Shown one piece after another: positions 24,693-32,392 of a stretch of 64,000 nucleotides of DNA. Made by a program: the position numbers and the translations under genes. The notes under the pieces were generated by a model, which saw only the letters and a program-made list of their open reading frames with translations, searched no databases and was not told the DNA's origin. This stretch comes from Oscillospiraceae bacterium (GTDB lineage: Bacteria > Bacillota_A > Clostridia > Oscillospirales > Ruminococcaceae), in the NCBI GenBank assembly GCA_017523995.1, contig JAFWUX010000123.1:1-64000 (forward strand), written 5' to 3'. The number at the start of each line of letters is the position of its first letter. Position 1 is the stretch's first letter.

Positions 24693-26481
24693 AAAAGAAC
24701 AAAGCGTCCGCATGGAGACGATTAAGCGTGTGCTGCACGATCTTGCCGGATATAAAATGTGGCTCATCATGACGCTGCTGCTTGCGGTTGTCACCGTTGC
24801 GCTGACGCTTTATGTCCCGATTCTCATCGGGCACGCGATTGACCGCATCGAATCGGCGGGCAATGTCGATTTTGACGCTGTGACGCGCATTCTGCTGACA
24901 ATCGGCATTTCGGTTGCCGTGACTGCGCTTGCACAGTGGATCATGAGCATTGCGCACAACAAGATCACCTATGAGGTGATTGAGGACATCCGCAACCGCG
25001 CGATTGAGCGCATCGAGCATCTGCCGCTTTCCTATCTCGACAGCCACCCGACCGGCGTGACCGTCAGCCGCATGATCTCCGATGTCGATCAGTTCGCGGA
25101 CGGTCTGCTCATGGGCTTCACGCAGCTGTTCACCGGCGTTCTGACCATCCTCGGCACGCTGATCTTTATGCTGACGATTCATCCGGCGATCACGGTTGTG
25201 GTGATTGTCATGACGCCGCTTTCGCTGTTTGTCGCGGCGTTCATCGCAAAACGCACATACTCGATGTTCCGCGTTCAGGCGGAGACGCGCGCGGAGCAGA
25301 CCGCGATCATCAATGAGACCGTGACGAACCAGAAGATCGTGCAGGCGTTCAGCCACGAGGCGGAGACTATGCGCGACTTTGACGAGATCAACGGGCGCCT
25401 GACCGAAGCCTCGCTCAAGGCGACGTTCTACTCCTCACTGACGAATCCCTGCACGCGGTTTGTCAATGCGCTGGTGTATGCGGCGGTTGGGCTGACCGGT
25501 GCGCTTGCGGCAATTCGCGGCAGCATCAGCGTCGGACAGCTCTCGTGCTTCCTCAGCTACGCAAATCAGTACACCAAGCCGTTCAACGAGATTTCCGGCG
25601 TCATGACCGAGCTGCAGAATGCGCTTGCCTGCGCGGACCGCATCTTCTCGCTGATCGACGAGCCGATCGAAATCCCGGATGCGCCCGACGCTTTCGAGCT
25701 GACCGGCGCAGAGGGCGCAGTCCGCTTTGAGGATATCGCGTTCTCCTATGTGCCGGAGCGCCCGCTGATCGAGCACTGCACGCTCAATGTGCAGCCCGGA
25801 CAGCGTGTCGCGATTGTCGGCCCGACCGGCTGCGGCAAGACCACGCTCATCAATCTGATTATGCGGTTCTATGATGTCAAAAGCGGCGCAATCCGCGTGG
25901 ACGGGCATGATCTGCGCGATGTAACGCGGCACAGTCTGCGGCAGAATATCGGCATGGTGCTGCAGGAGACATGGCTCAAGGGCGCAACCGTCCGCGAAAA
26001 TATCCGCATGGGCAAGCCTGATGCAACAGATGCCGAGATCATCGAAGCGGCAAAGGCGGCGCATGCGCACAGCTTCATCAAGCGCCTGCCGCAGGGCTAT
26101 GATACCGTCATCAGCGACAAGAGCGGTGCACTCTCGCAGGGACAGCGGCAGCTGCTCTGCATCGCGCGCCTGATGCTCTGCCTGCCGCCGATGCTGATTC
26201 TCGACGAGGCGACCTCCTCGATCGACACGCGCACCGAGCTGAAAATCCAGTCCGCATTCCGGAAGATGATGCAGGGGCGGACATCGTTCATCGTTGCGCA
26301 CCGGCTCTCGACCATCCGCGAGGCGGATCTCATCCTCGTGATGAAAGAGGGTCATATCATCGAGCAGGGAACGCATGAATCTCTGCTGAAACAGGGCGGA
26401 TTTTATTCGGAGCTCTATCAAAGTCAGTTCGCTGACAGTGCAAAAATCAACGTAAATACGTCGAATCAATCACAGAAATAA
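24685..26481 (+). CDS. Heterodimeric ABC exporter, catalytic subunit
   Basis: 598 residues from ATG 24685 (MAKKEQ), preceded by GAGGAGGTG; the upstream reading in this frame is a shadow of the first subunit. Six membrane helices are followed by a nucleotide-binding domain with GPTGCGKTT, Walker B LILDEATSSID with the catalytic Glu, and H-loop IVAHRLS. The signature is LSQGQ rather than LSGGQ, which also fits an asymmetric heterodimer. It pairs with the subunit encoded just upstream. Confidence 0.93.
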   Translation: MAKKEQSVRMETIKRVLHDLAGYKMWLIMTLLLAVVTVALTLYVPILIGHAIDRIESAGNVDFDAVTRILLTIGISVAVTALAQWIMSIAHNKITYEVIEDIRNRAIERIEHLPLSYLDSHPTGVTVSRMISDVDQFADGLLMGFTQLFTGVLTILGTLIFMLTIHPAITVVVIVMTPLSLFVAAFIAKRTYSMFRVQAETRAEQTAIINETVTNQKIVQAFSHEAETMRDFDEINGRLTEASLKATFYSSLTNPCTRFVNALVYAAVGLTGALAAIRGSISVGQLSCFLSYANQYTKPFNEISGVMTELQNALACADRIFSLIDEPIEIPDAPDAFELTGAEGAVRFEDIAFSYVPERPLIEHCTLNVQPGQRVAIVGPTGCGKTTLINLIMRFYDVKSGAIRVDGHDLRDVTRHSLRQNIGMVLQETWLKGATVRENIRMGKPDATDAEIIEAAKAAHAHSFIKRLPQGYDTVISDKSGALSQGQRQLLCIARLMLCLPPMLILDEATSSIDTRTELKIQSAFRKMMQGRTSFIVAHRLSTIREADLILVMKEGHIIEQGTHESLLKQGGFYSELYQSQFADSAKINVNTSNQSQK

Positions 26482-26508
26482 AAAATGATATGCCGAATCT
26501 CAAAAATG

Positions 26509-26538
26509 TGTAACCTTTTCCGGAAAAAGCGGTCATAA
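26509..26538 (+). promoter_or_regulatory. Candidate ECF-type promoter of locus 2
   Basis: TGTAACC at 26509-26515 and GGTCATAA at 26531-26538 with 15 nt between. TGTAAC upstream elements are common in ECF promoters. It lies just before the sigma gene, so autoregulation is likely but inferred. Confidence 0.5.
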
Positions 26539-26565
26539 TGAGTGAAGGCACAAACGCGAAAGGCG

Positions 26566-27132
26566 GTGGATGCCACGGAAGACGAAAAAATTGTCTTGAT
26601 GTTTGAAGAACGGAATGAGCAGGCGCTGCGCGAAACGACCGGACGTTACGGCGCGCTCTGCCGGTCAGTTGCACGCAATATCCTCGGCACGGAGGAGGAT
26701 GCGGAGGAATGCCTCAACGATGCACTGCTCGGCGCATGGAACGCGATCCCGCCGGCTCATCCTCTGAACTTCGGTGCGTATTTTCTCACGCTGGTACGTA
26801 ACTTTGCCCTCAAAAAATATGCAGCGGCACACGCGGAAAAGCGCGGCGGCGGTCAGATGCCGGCGGCGCTCTCGGAAATCTCAGAGATCATTGCTTCACA
26901 CGATAACGTGGAGCATGAGATCGACCGGCGCGCGATGCTCGATGCAGTCACATCTTTTCTCGGGACGCTCCCTGAACATCAGCGCAGTTTGTTTGTCCGG
27001 CGCTATTATCACGCATCTCCGATTGCAGAACTCGCAGAGATGTTTGATATGTCGGAGAACAATGTGAAGGTCACACTGTCGCGCATCCGGAAACGGCTGT
27101 GCAATTATCTGCGGAAGGAGGGATTGCTGTGA
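26566..27132 (+). CDS. ECF RNA polymerase sigma factor (locus 2)
   Basis: About 188 residues from GTG 26566. An upstream in-frame GTG at 26542 would start almost at the predicted transcript start. Region 2 has EEDAEECLNDALLGAWNAIPP, and region 4 has SPIAELAEMFDMSENNVKV. It ends in RKEGLL, as locus 1 does, where the codons supply the AAGGAGGG site for the next gene. It overlaps the putative anti-sigma gene by 4 nt (GTGA). Confidence 0.88.
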   Translation: MDATEDEKIVLMFEERNEQALRETTGRYGALCRSVARNILGTEEDAEECLNDALLGAWNAIPPAHPLNFGAYFLTLVRNFALKKYAAAHAEKRGGGQMPAALSEISEIIASHDNVEHEIDRRAMLDAVTSFLGTLPEHQRSLFVRRYYHASPIAELAEMFDMSENNVKVTLSRIRKRLCNYLRKEGLL

Positions 27133-28445
27133 AAGAGCTTGAATTCATGGAGCTGCTCGGAGATCTTCCCGCAGAATTTATTGATGCGGCATCCAATCCG
27201 AGACAGAAGAAACGGAGCTTTGCATGGCTGCGGTACGGCGTACCCGCCATGGCAGCCTGCATTGCCGTCGTGATCTTTGCAGCGGTCTATCCGCGGCTGA
27301 AATCGCCGGAGATTCCCTCCGTTGGGACGGAACCTTCCGTCACTGTGATGACCGTCACAGGCGATTTTTCGGGAGAAGCAGGGACAACTGCCCTGCCGGA
27401 AACCGATGAAAACGGCGACACCAAAGAGCCTGTCCATTCGCAGACGGCATCCTCCGGCGAGACACAGACCCTCACGCAGTCCGAGGCGGAAAATCCGCAG
27501 AAAACAGAGGAATCCGGCACCGAACACGAGGAGCAGGGCAGTGCACATCACGGGCAGCCCGATCCGCAGGAAGGAACCGAAAAGTCCGGTTCTTATGCCG
27601 TGACAACCGTGAAAAACGGCGCCACAAAGCAGACAACCAAGGCGACAACCAAAGCAGCGGCAGGCACAACAAAAGCGACCACTAGAGCCGCGGCAGGCAC
27701 AACCAGAGTGACCACGAGAGCAGCGGCAGGCACAGCCAGAGTGACCACGAGAGCTGCGGCAGGCACAGCCATAGCAACTTCGAGAGCGGCTGCATTCACA
27801 ACTGCAAGAACCACCAGAACCGCGCCGCGTACCACCGTGGGAACAAAGCGGACAACCACGGAATGGGAGAAGGGAGCGATGACGAGCCCGACAACAGGCG
27901 CGATGGCTTCCTATACCGAGGCGGGGCCTGATTACACAACTCCTGCATACACACAAGCGCCGACCTCCGGCAATACGCCGCCGGAAGAGCATACTGACAC
28001 ACCGACCATTACAGATCCGGAGCCGATCGGCGGTGTTGATCTTCCGGGCGAGGTTACAAAGTGGCAGACCTACAATCCCGATCCGCGCTCTGATGATCTG
28101 GATGTCTGGTATGAGATCGCAAGCGGTTATCCGGGCGGCGATGAGTATCGGCAGATCGAGGACTTCGATTTTGACAGCTATAACTGCCTGATTATCCACC
28201 TGCGGACGCACGCGACCGATGCCGACCTCACAGAGATCACGCTCGACGGACGCAGTCTGCAGATCAGCGGCATGATCTACCGGCAGGAGTTTGACCCCAC
28301 GCAGCGGCACTTTATGTTCGCATTCGCAGTCCCGAAGAATCTGGACTGGCTCGACAGCGATCCGGAATACAACTGGGATCTGACAGGCGACGCATCCAAC
28401 TTTTATATGACAACAGAAGGAGAACCGTATTTCTGGTATTCATGA
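27129..28445 (+). CDS. Putative membrane anti-sigma protein with Thr/Ala repeat region
   Basis: 438 residues from GTG 27129, which overlaps the sigma stop and has GGAAGGAGGG 7 nt upstream. A cytoplasmic segment of about 45 residues precedes one transmembrane helix (VPAMAACIAVVIFAAVY). Outside lie an acidic Ser/Thr/Glu-rich stretch, an 11-residue repeat array (TTRAAAGTTRV type) and a C-terminal globular domain of about 140 residues (DVWYEIASGYPGG onwards). No zinc-binding motif is visible, so the anti-sigma role comes from layout. The dockerin gene follows after 14 nt. Confidence 0.75.
   Translation: MKELEFMELLGDLPAEFIDAASNPRQKKRSFAWLRYGVPAMAACIAVVIFAAVYPRLKSPEIPSVGTEPSVTVMTVTGDFSGEAGTTALPETDENGDTKEPVHSQTASSGETQTLTQSEAENPQKTEESGTEHEEQGSAHHGQPDPQEGTEKSGSYAVTTVKNGATKQTTKATTKAAAGTTKATTRAAAGTTRVTTRAAAGTARVTTRAAAGTAIATSRAAAFTTARTTRTAPRTTVGTKRTTTEWEKGAMTSPTTGAMASYTEAGPDYTTPAYTQAPTSGNTPPEEHTDTPTITDPEPIGGVDLPGEVTKWQTYNPDPRSDDLDVWYEIASGYPGGDEYRQIEDFDFDSYNCLIIHLRTHATDADLTEITLDGRSLQISGMIYRQEFDPTQRHFMFAFAVPKNLDWLDSDPEYNWDLTGDASNFYMTTEGEPYFWYS
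27634..27801 (+). repeat. In-frame 33-bp repeats encoding a Thr/Ala-rich stalk
   Basis: About five units encode variants of TTRAAAGTTRV (11 residues, 33 nt), with the most regular copies around 27695-27790. The array forms an extended extracytoplasmic stalk and may vary in length between strains. Confidence 0.8.
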
Positions 28446-28459
28446 GAGGAGGAATCATC

Positions 28460-29893
28460 ATGAAGATCAAAAAACTGGTATCCTGCATGCTTTCCGCCGC
28501 AGTGCTTGCATCCGCAGGCATTCCGGCGGGCGCTGAAGGGGAGACCTTCCACCGCACACGCCTCGGAAATGCCGTGCTGGTCTCTGAGGTAAACGCGGAC
28601 CTGACAAACCAGTCGCTGCTGTATGCCGGCGACAAGGTGAACAGCGGCATGATTGACGTCTACGGCGACGGCAGCTCCGGCGTCAAGATTCAGCTTGATG
28701 TGACGCGGGAGACTGCATCCGCAATGCTCGACAAAATCATTCCGGAGATCAAAAAGGCGCTGCCGCAGGGCTTTGCGTTTGAGCAGAACAGCACCTACGG
28801 CACGGGCTACAATAACGGCGAAATCCGGATTTCGCATTTGAATTACCGTGACGCAGCAGCGCTCTATGACGCACTCAGGGGCGCGTATCCGATGACGGCG
28901 TTCCGGTTCTATCCGGACTGCGGCAGTTACAATTCGGCGGGTGTCAGCTTCTGGGCGCAGACCGAGGAGGAAAACGCAAAGCTTGCGGAGCTGCCTGCAT
29001 GGCTCGAAGCAAATGCGCCGGAATGGCACATCAACGAAAGAAACACAATCACTTCTGATGCGCCGCATTCCGCGCTGGAGCTTGTGCGGATGTATCAGCG
29101 GATCAGGAAAGAATGCGGCATTCCGCTGACCGGTATGGCGACTTGTTTGTATACATTCGGCGGAGAAGGTTTTGAAATTGATTTTGTGAATCTCGATGCG
29201 CAGATGAAAGCCGTCACGGAGGCGCAGATCACCGCAGCCTATGACAAATATATCAAAGACGCACCGCTGCCCGAGGGCGGGGACGCATGCATGGTGACGC
29301 TCAAAATCTCTGCGGAGACGATGCAGAACATGCAGAATGATCTCGGGGTACCGGAAGACTATTTCCGTGCCGGAGGCGCATTTCCGGCTGAAACCTATAT
29401 CGCAGAAGCACTCAGACTGAACGGCAGCTATCAGCTGACAGAGTACAGCAGCGCGATCGGCGGCGACGTTCCGGGTGAACCGGAGGCGGGTGTCGGGTAT
29501 TACGGAATCCTGCACCAGAACACCGCTGAGAGCCGATTCCTGACGCAGAGAGAGGGCGCGCAGGTCATTGCTGCTCTGAGCGAAAACTGCCCGTATCAGC
29601 TTGATTTCATCGTATCGGCGGCGCACGGCTTGGGTGCGGATCCGAAACCGGTACAAAAGGGCGATCTCAACGGCGACGGCATCATTGACTGTGCAGATGC
29701 GCAGCTTGTGCTGAAAACCTATGCGGAGATCGTCGCAGAGAGGGGAAAGGCGGACGATGAAATGCTCGCCGTCGCAGACGTCAACGGCGACGGTGAGCTC
29801 TCCGCCGAAGATGCGCAGCTTTTGATCAATCAGTACGTCCGGAACCTCGCATTGCGGGGGGATAAGGTATCGCTCCGCGATGATCTAAAATGA
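28460..29893 (+). CDS. Secreted dockerin protein, third gene of ECF operon 2
   Basis: 477 residues from ATG 28460, with GAGAGGAGG just upstream. A signal peptide (about 1-25, ending PAGAEG) is followed by about 370 residues of unassigned sequence, then a C-terminal type I dockerin (about 400-465) with two calcium loops, GDLNGDGIIDCADAQ and ADVNGDGELSAEDAQ. Dockerins bind cohesins on cellulosome scaffoldins. No catalytic domain is recognised. The last ten residues (DKVSLRDDLK) are encoded by a family A repeat, so the original C-terminus seems to have been replaced. Confidence 0.88.
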   Translation: MKIKKLVSCMLSAAVLASAGIPAGAEGETFHRTRLGNAVLVSEVNADLTNQSLLYAGDKVNSGMIDVYGDGSSGVKIQLDVTRETASAMLDKIIPEIKKALPQGFAFEQNSTYGTGYNNGEIRISHLNYRDAAALYDALRGAYPMTAFRFYPDCGSYNSAGVSFWAQTEEENAKLAELPAWLEANAPEWHINERNTITSDAPHSALELVRMYQRIRKECGIPLTGMATCLYTFGGEGFEIDFVNLDAQMKAVTEAQITAAYDKYIKDAPLPEGGDACMVTLKISAETMQNMQNDLGVPEDYFRAGGAFPAETYIAEALRLNGSYQLTEYSSAIGGDVPGEPEAGVGYYGILHQNTAESRFLTQREGAQVIAALSENCPYQLDFIVSAAHGLGADPKPVQKGDLNGDGIIDCADAQLVLKTYAEIVAERGKADDEMLAVADVNGDGELSAEDAQLLINQYVRNLALRGDKVSLRDDLK

Positions 29894-29943
29894 GGCTCCG
29901 CCTCAAACTCCGCCAAAGGGTCACTGACCCTTTGGAATCCCAT
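29866..29943 (+). repeat. Family A element, copy A4, partly coding
   Basis: GGTATCGCTCCGCGATGAT, then TGAGGCTCCGCCTCA, then AAAGGGTCACTGACCCTTT. Its first 28 bp encode the end of the dockerin protein. Paired changes relative to A1 occur in both stems 2 and 3. Confidence 0.9.
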
Positions 29944-29963
29944 TATTTAGCTTAGTATGTAAG

Positions 29964-30008
29964 AAAGCCGCCAAATCTGCGTAATTGCGTTGATTTGGCG
30001 GCTTATTA
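29964..30008. terminator. Bidirectional terminator
   Basis: AAGCCGCCAAATC at about 29965-29977 pairs with GATTTGGCGGCTT at 29992-30004. It lies between the plus-strand dockerin gene and the minus-strand TraX-like gene. Confidence 0.8.
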
Positions 30009-30049
30009 TGTTTGAGAAAGCGGCGCTTTATCCAGATGATGCGTGCTGC

Positions 30050-30949
30050 CTATACGATAAAAAATTGCTGAATGATATACAGCACATAAACATGTGCAGG
30101 ATAATAAATATAGAAGAATCGTTTATATCCTTTTCCGCGTTTGCCGTTATAAAGCAGGAGCAGCGGCAGCGCCAGAATCATAAAGCACTGGAAATTATAT
30201 TGCAGCAATGATTCACGAAGCGGCATAATACGCTGCATGGCATCGAATCCCAGTACAGCAATAATATTTGATACGGTGATTGCAAACGGCGAAAAATGAG
30301 CATTTGTGAACCAGAAGACGCGCGAGGGAAGCTGCGGAACTGTGATCAGCGTATACAGGATACAGAATGTCAGGTATCCGATTGTCAGCTTCTTTTTGGA
30401 ATCGCGCCAGCAGTAAAACAGCGGAATCAGCAAAGTCAGCCAGAGATTGCCTTCCGACAGGAACAGGGAGCCAAGCGTCCAACTGTAGATCTGCTCCGGC
30501 AGGTGCAGGATATTTCCGAGTGTCATTTCACAAATAAACCATATCGGAATGGTTGCAAGCTGATACAGAATGAAATTGCGGAACCGCTTTTTTCGCTTTT
30601 GCGGATCGTTTTTGGTGCTTTCCAGAATATCAATGATCCAGACGCCGGGCACGAGTTCTGTAAAAATGTTATTAGCAGGTGGCGGAAAGTTTTTGCTTGT
30701 GAACCAGCCGCCCAGAAGAAACGGAATAATGACAGACAATACAGTCATGAGAAGTGACATTTTGTAAAGCCGGATCAAATACTTTTTGCGGTCATGCGTA
30801 TGTACGGCACTTTCCGCCGCGCAGAAAAAGAAGATCACCGCTGCAATTCTTCCGATATAACGAAGCGGGAGCGGCGCATTGAGATAAGTTGAAAGATGAT
30901 CGAGCGTCATGCAGATCACAGCAATGATTTTCAGACCGGTCGCAGTCAT
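30050..30949 (-). CDS. TraX-like multi-pass membrane protein
   Basis: 299 residues with about eight hydrophobic segments. The N-terminus TGLKIIAVICMTLDHL is typical of TraX-family proteins, which are acetyltransferase-like membrane proteins first described for pilin N-acetylation. No pilin is nearby, so an acyltransferase role is only a family guess. It lies 46 nt after the anti-sigma gene on the same strand and may be part of that operon. Confidence 0.8.
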   Translation of the reverse strand: MTATGLKIIAVICMTLDHLSTYLNAPLPLRYIGRIAAVIFFFCAAESAVHTHDRKKYLIRLYKMSLLMTVLSVIIPFLLGGWFTSKNFPPPANNIFTELVPGVWIIDILESTKNDPQKRKKRFRNFILYQLATIPIWFICEMTLGNILHLPEQIYSWTLGSLFLSEGNLWLTLLIPLFYCWRDSKKKLTIGYLTFCILYTLITVPQLPSRVFWFTNAHFSPFAITVSNIIAVLGFDAMQRIMPLRESLLQYNFQCFMILALPLLLLYNGKRGKGYKRFFYIYYPAHVYVLYIIQQFFIV

Positions 30950-30995
30950 GGGAAAAACGCACTCCTTTCAATATCAAAATGAAAAAGCAGATATG

Positions 30996-31784
30996 TCATT
31001 CTGCCGGAGGGACTTTCTGCCCGACGGTCAGATGTGCGGTGCCGTCCGGAGAGGCATCTGCAAGAGCGGCGAGGGAACGCAGATCATATGCGAAATCGCC
31101 GTCTTTGCAGTGGATGAGAATGGAGCTGCCTGCCTCGGCAACGCCATGTGAGCTTGTCTGTGACCACAGGGATACATGCCGGAGCTCATTCAAATCAAAC
31201 GTCAGCGGCGGCATGAAAACAGAGTACAGCGAGTAATCTGCCACATGCGGTTTGTATACAGCATATGTATCGGAATCCTCGGTCATGTCCGCGCCGTGGT
31301 TTTCGACACGCATGGAGAGGCATTTGCCGTCGAGCTCGACGCTGACCATTTCATAGAGCGTGCCCTGAGCGCCGTCTTTGATCGCTGCCTGTGCTTCTTC
31401 ATAGGTCCAGCAGCGTTTCAGGCGATTTGAGGTTTTGGTTCCGTCCGGATGAAAAATATCCCAGTAAGTGCTGATTTCCATTTCGATCTGATCGGAGCGC
31501 AGCAGAAAGCCCCTGCCGCAGAATATATGAAACAGATACGCAAAGAGCACCGCCGCTGCTGCAGCAATCAGGAGGCTGCGTCTGCCGCGGCTTTTGACCG
31601 CTTTGAGCGGCTGAATATCCTCGGGGACTGCAACCGGTTCCGGACTTTGCTCCTGCATGCGCGCAAAGCGTTCGGCGCAGGCGGGGCATTCCGTGAGATG
31701 CGCTTCGAGCTCTGCGGCGGTTTCCTCCGAGAGCAGATGCTCAAAATAGAGCGGCAGAAGGTCGCCTGCAACATGGCATTTCAT
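30996..31784 (-). CDS. Zinc-finger anti-sigma factor (locus 3)
   Basis: 262 residues. The N-terminal ZAS/zf-HC2 domain has CHVAGDLLPLY and the HLTECPAC metal motif (His-x3-Cys-x2-Cys). One transmembrane helix (about 69-88, SLLIAAAAAVLFAYLFHIF) follows, then about 170 extracytoplasmic residues. It should hold its partner sigma factor inactive at the membrane. Its start overlaps the sigma stop by 4 nt. Confidence 0.9.
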   Translation of the reverse strand: MKCHVAGDLLPLYFEHLLSEETAAELEAHLTECPACAERFARMQEQSPEPVAVPEDIQPLKAVKSRGRRSLLIAAAAAVLFAYLFHIFCGRGFLLRSDQIEMEISTYWDIFHPDGTKTSNRLKRCWTYEEAQAAIKDGAQGTLYEMVSVELDGKCLSMRVENHGADMTEDSDTYAVYKPHVADYSLYSVFMPPLTFDLNELRHVSLWSQTSSHGVAEAGSSILIHCKDGDFAYDLRSLAALADASPDGTAHLTVGQKVPPAE

Positions 31785-32266
31785 ATGTCCTCATCCTCCT
31801 TCAGCTTTTGTTTGGCGCGGTAAAAGCTGACGCGCGCCCAGTTTTCGGTTTTCCCGAAGATTTCCCCGATTGTGCGGAACGAGAGTCCTGCCGCGGCACG
31901 CAGCAGAATCAGCTCCTTATCCTGCTCCGGCAGACCGTGCAGCTTTCGCAGCAGCGTGACCGAGATTTCGCGCGCTTCCGCGGATTCATCGGGCGGCGGT
32001 GCCGGATCGGGTTCATCGGGGATTTCGGCGGCGGAGGGATGCGTTTTCCTGCGCCGCAGCTCGGATTTCCAGAGATTTTTCGCGATGCCGCAGAGCCACG
32101 CATAAACCGTGGATGTGCCCTTGTAGCTTTTCAGATGCCGGATCGCCTGATAGAAGGTCTCCTGCGTCAGCTCCTCGGCGGTGTCCGGCTCGTTGCAGAG
32201 CGTCATCAGATACAGATAGACCTTTTTGCCGTATTCGCGGTAATAGGCTTCGATGTCCGCGGACAT
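31781..32266 (-). CDS. ECF RNA polymerase sigma factor (locus 3)
   Basis: 161 residues from ATG 32266 (MSADIEAYYREYGKK), preceded by AAAGGGGGCGAGGG; the longer reading would run through the promoter. Region 2 has CNEPDTAEELTQETFYQAI and region 4 has LSFRTIGEIFGKTENWARV, both standard ECF forms. It pairs with the zinc-finger anti-sigma factor in the overlapping gene. Confidence 0.92.
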   Translation of the reverse strand: MSADIEAYYREYGKKVYLYLMTLCNEPDTAEELTQETFYQAIRHLKSYKGTSTVYAWLCGIAKNLWKSELRRRKTHPSAAEIPDEPDPAPPPDESAEAREISVTLLRKLHGLPEQDKELILLRAAAGLSFRTIGEIFGKTENWARVSFYRAKQKLKEDEDI

Positions 32267-32284
32267 TCCCTCGCCCCCTTTCTC

Positions 32285-32317
32285 TATATTAGTTGCACGA
32301 GACGGCGTTTCGTTACA
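32285..32317 (-). promoter_or_regulatory. Candidate ECF-type promoter of locus 3
   Basis: On the minus strand TGTAACG (32317-32311) is followed by CTAATATA (32292-32285) just before the sigma gene. The TGTAACG element resembles ECF -35 sites; the -10 choice is uncertain. Confidence 0.4.
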
Positions 32318-32335
32318 GAATTGGATGCGCAGATA

Positions 32336-32380
32336 GAACAAAACCGCTGAAATAGGCGTAACAGCGTAGTTTCAGCGGCT
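32336..32380 (-). terminator. Terminator of the second dockerin gene
   Basis: CCGCTGAAA at 32344-32352 and TTTCAGCGG at 32370-32378 form the stem; on the minus strand it is followed by TTTTG. It separates the dockerin gene from the sigma operon. Confidence 0.75.
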
Positions 32381-32392
32381 TTGTATCAGTGA

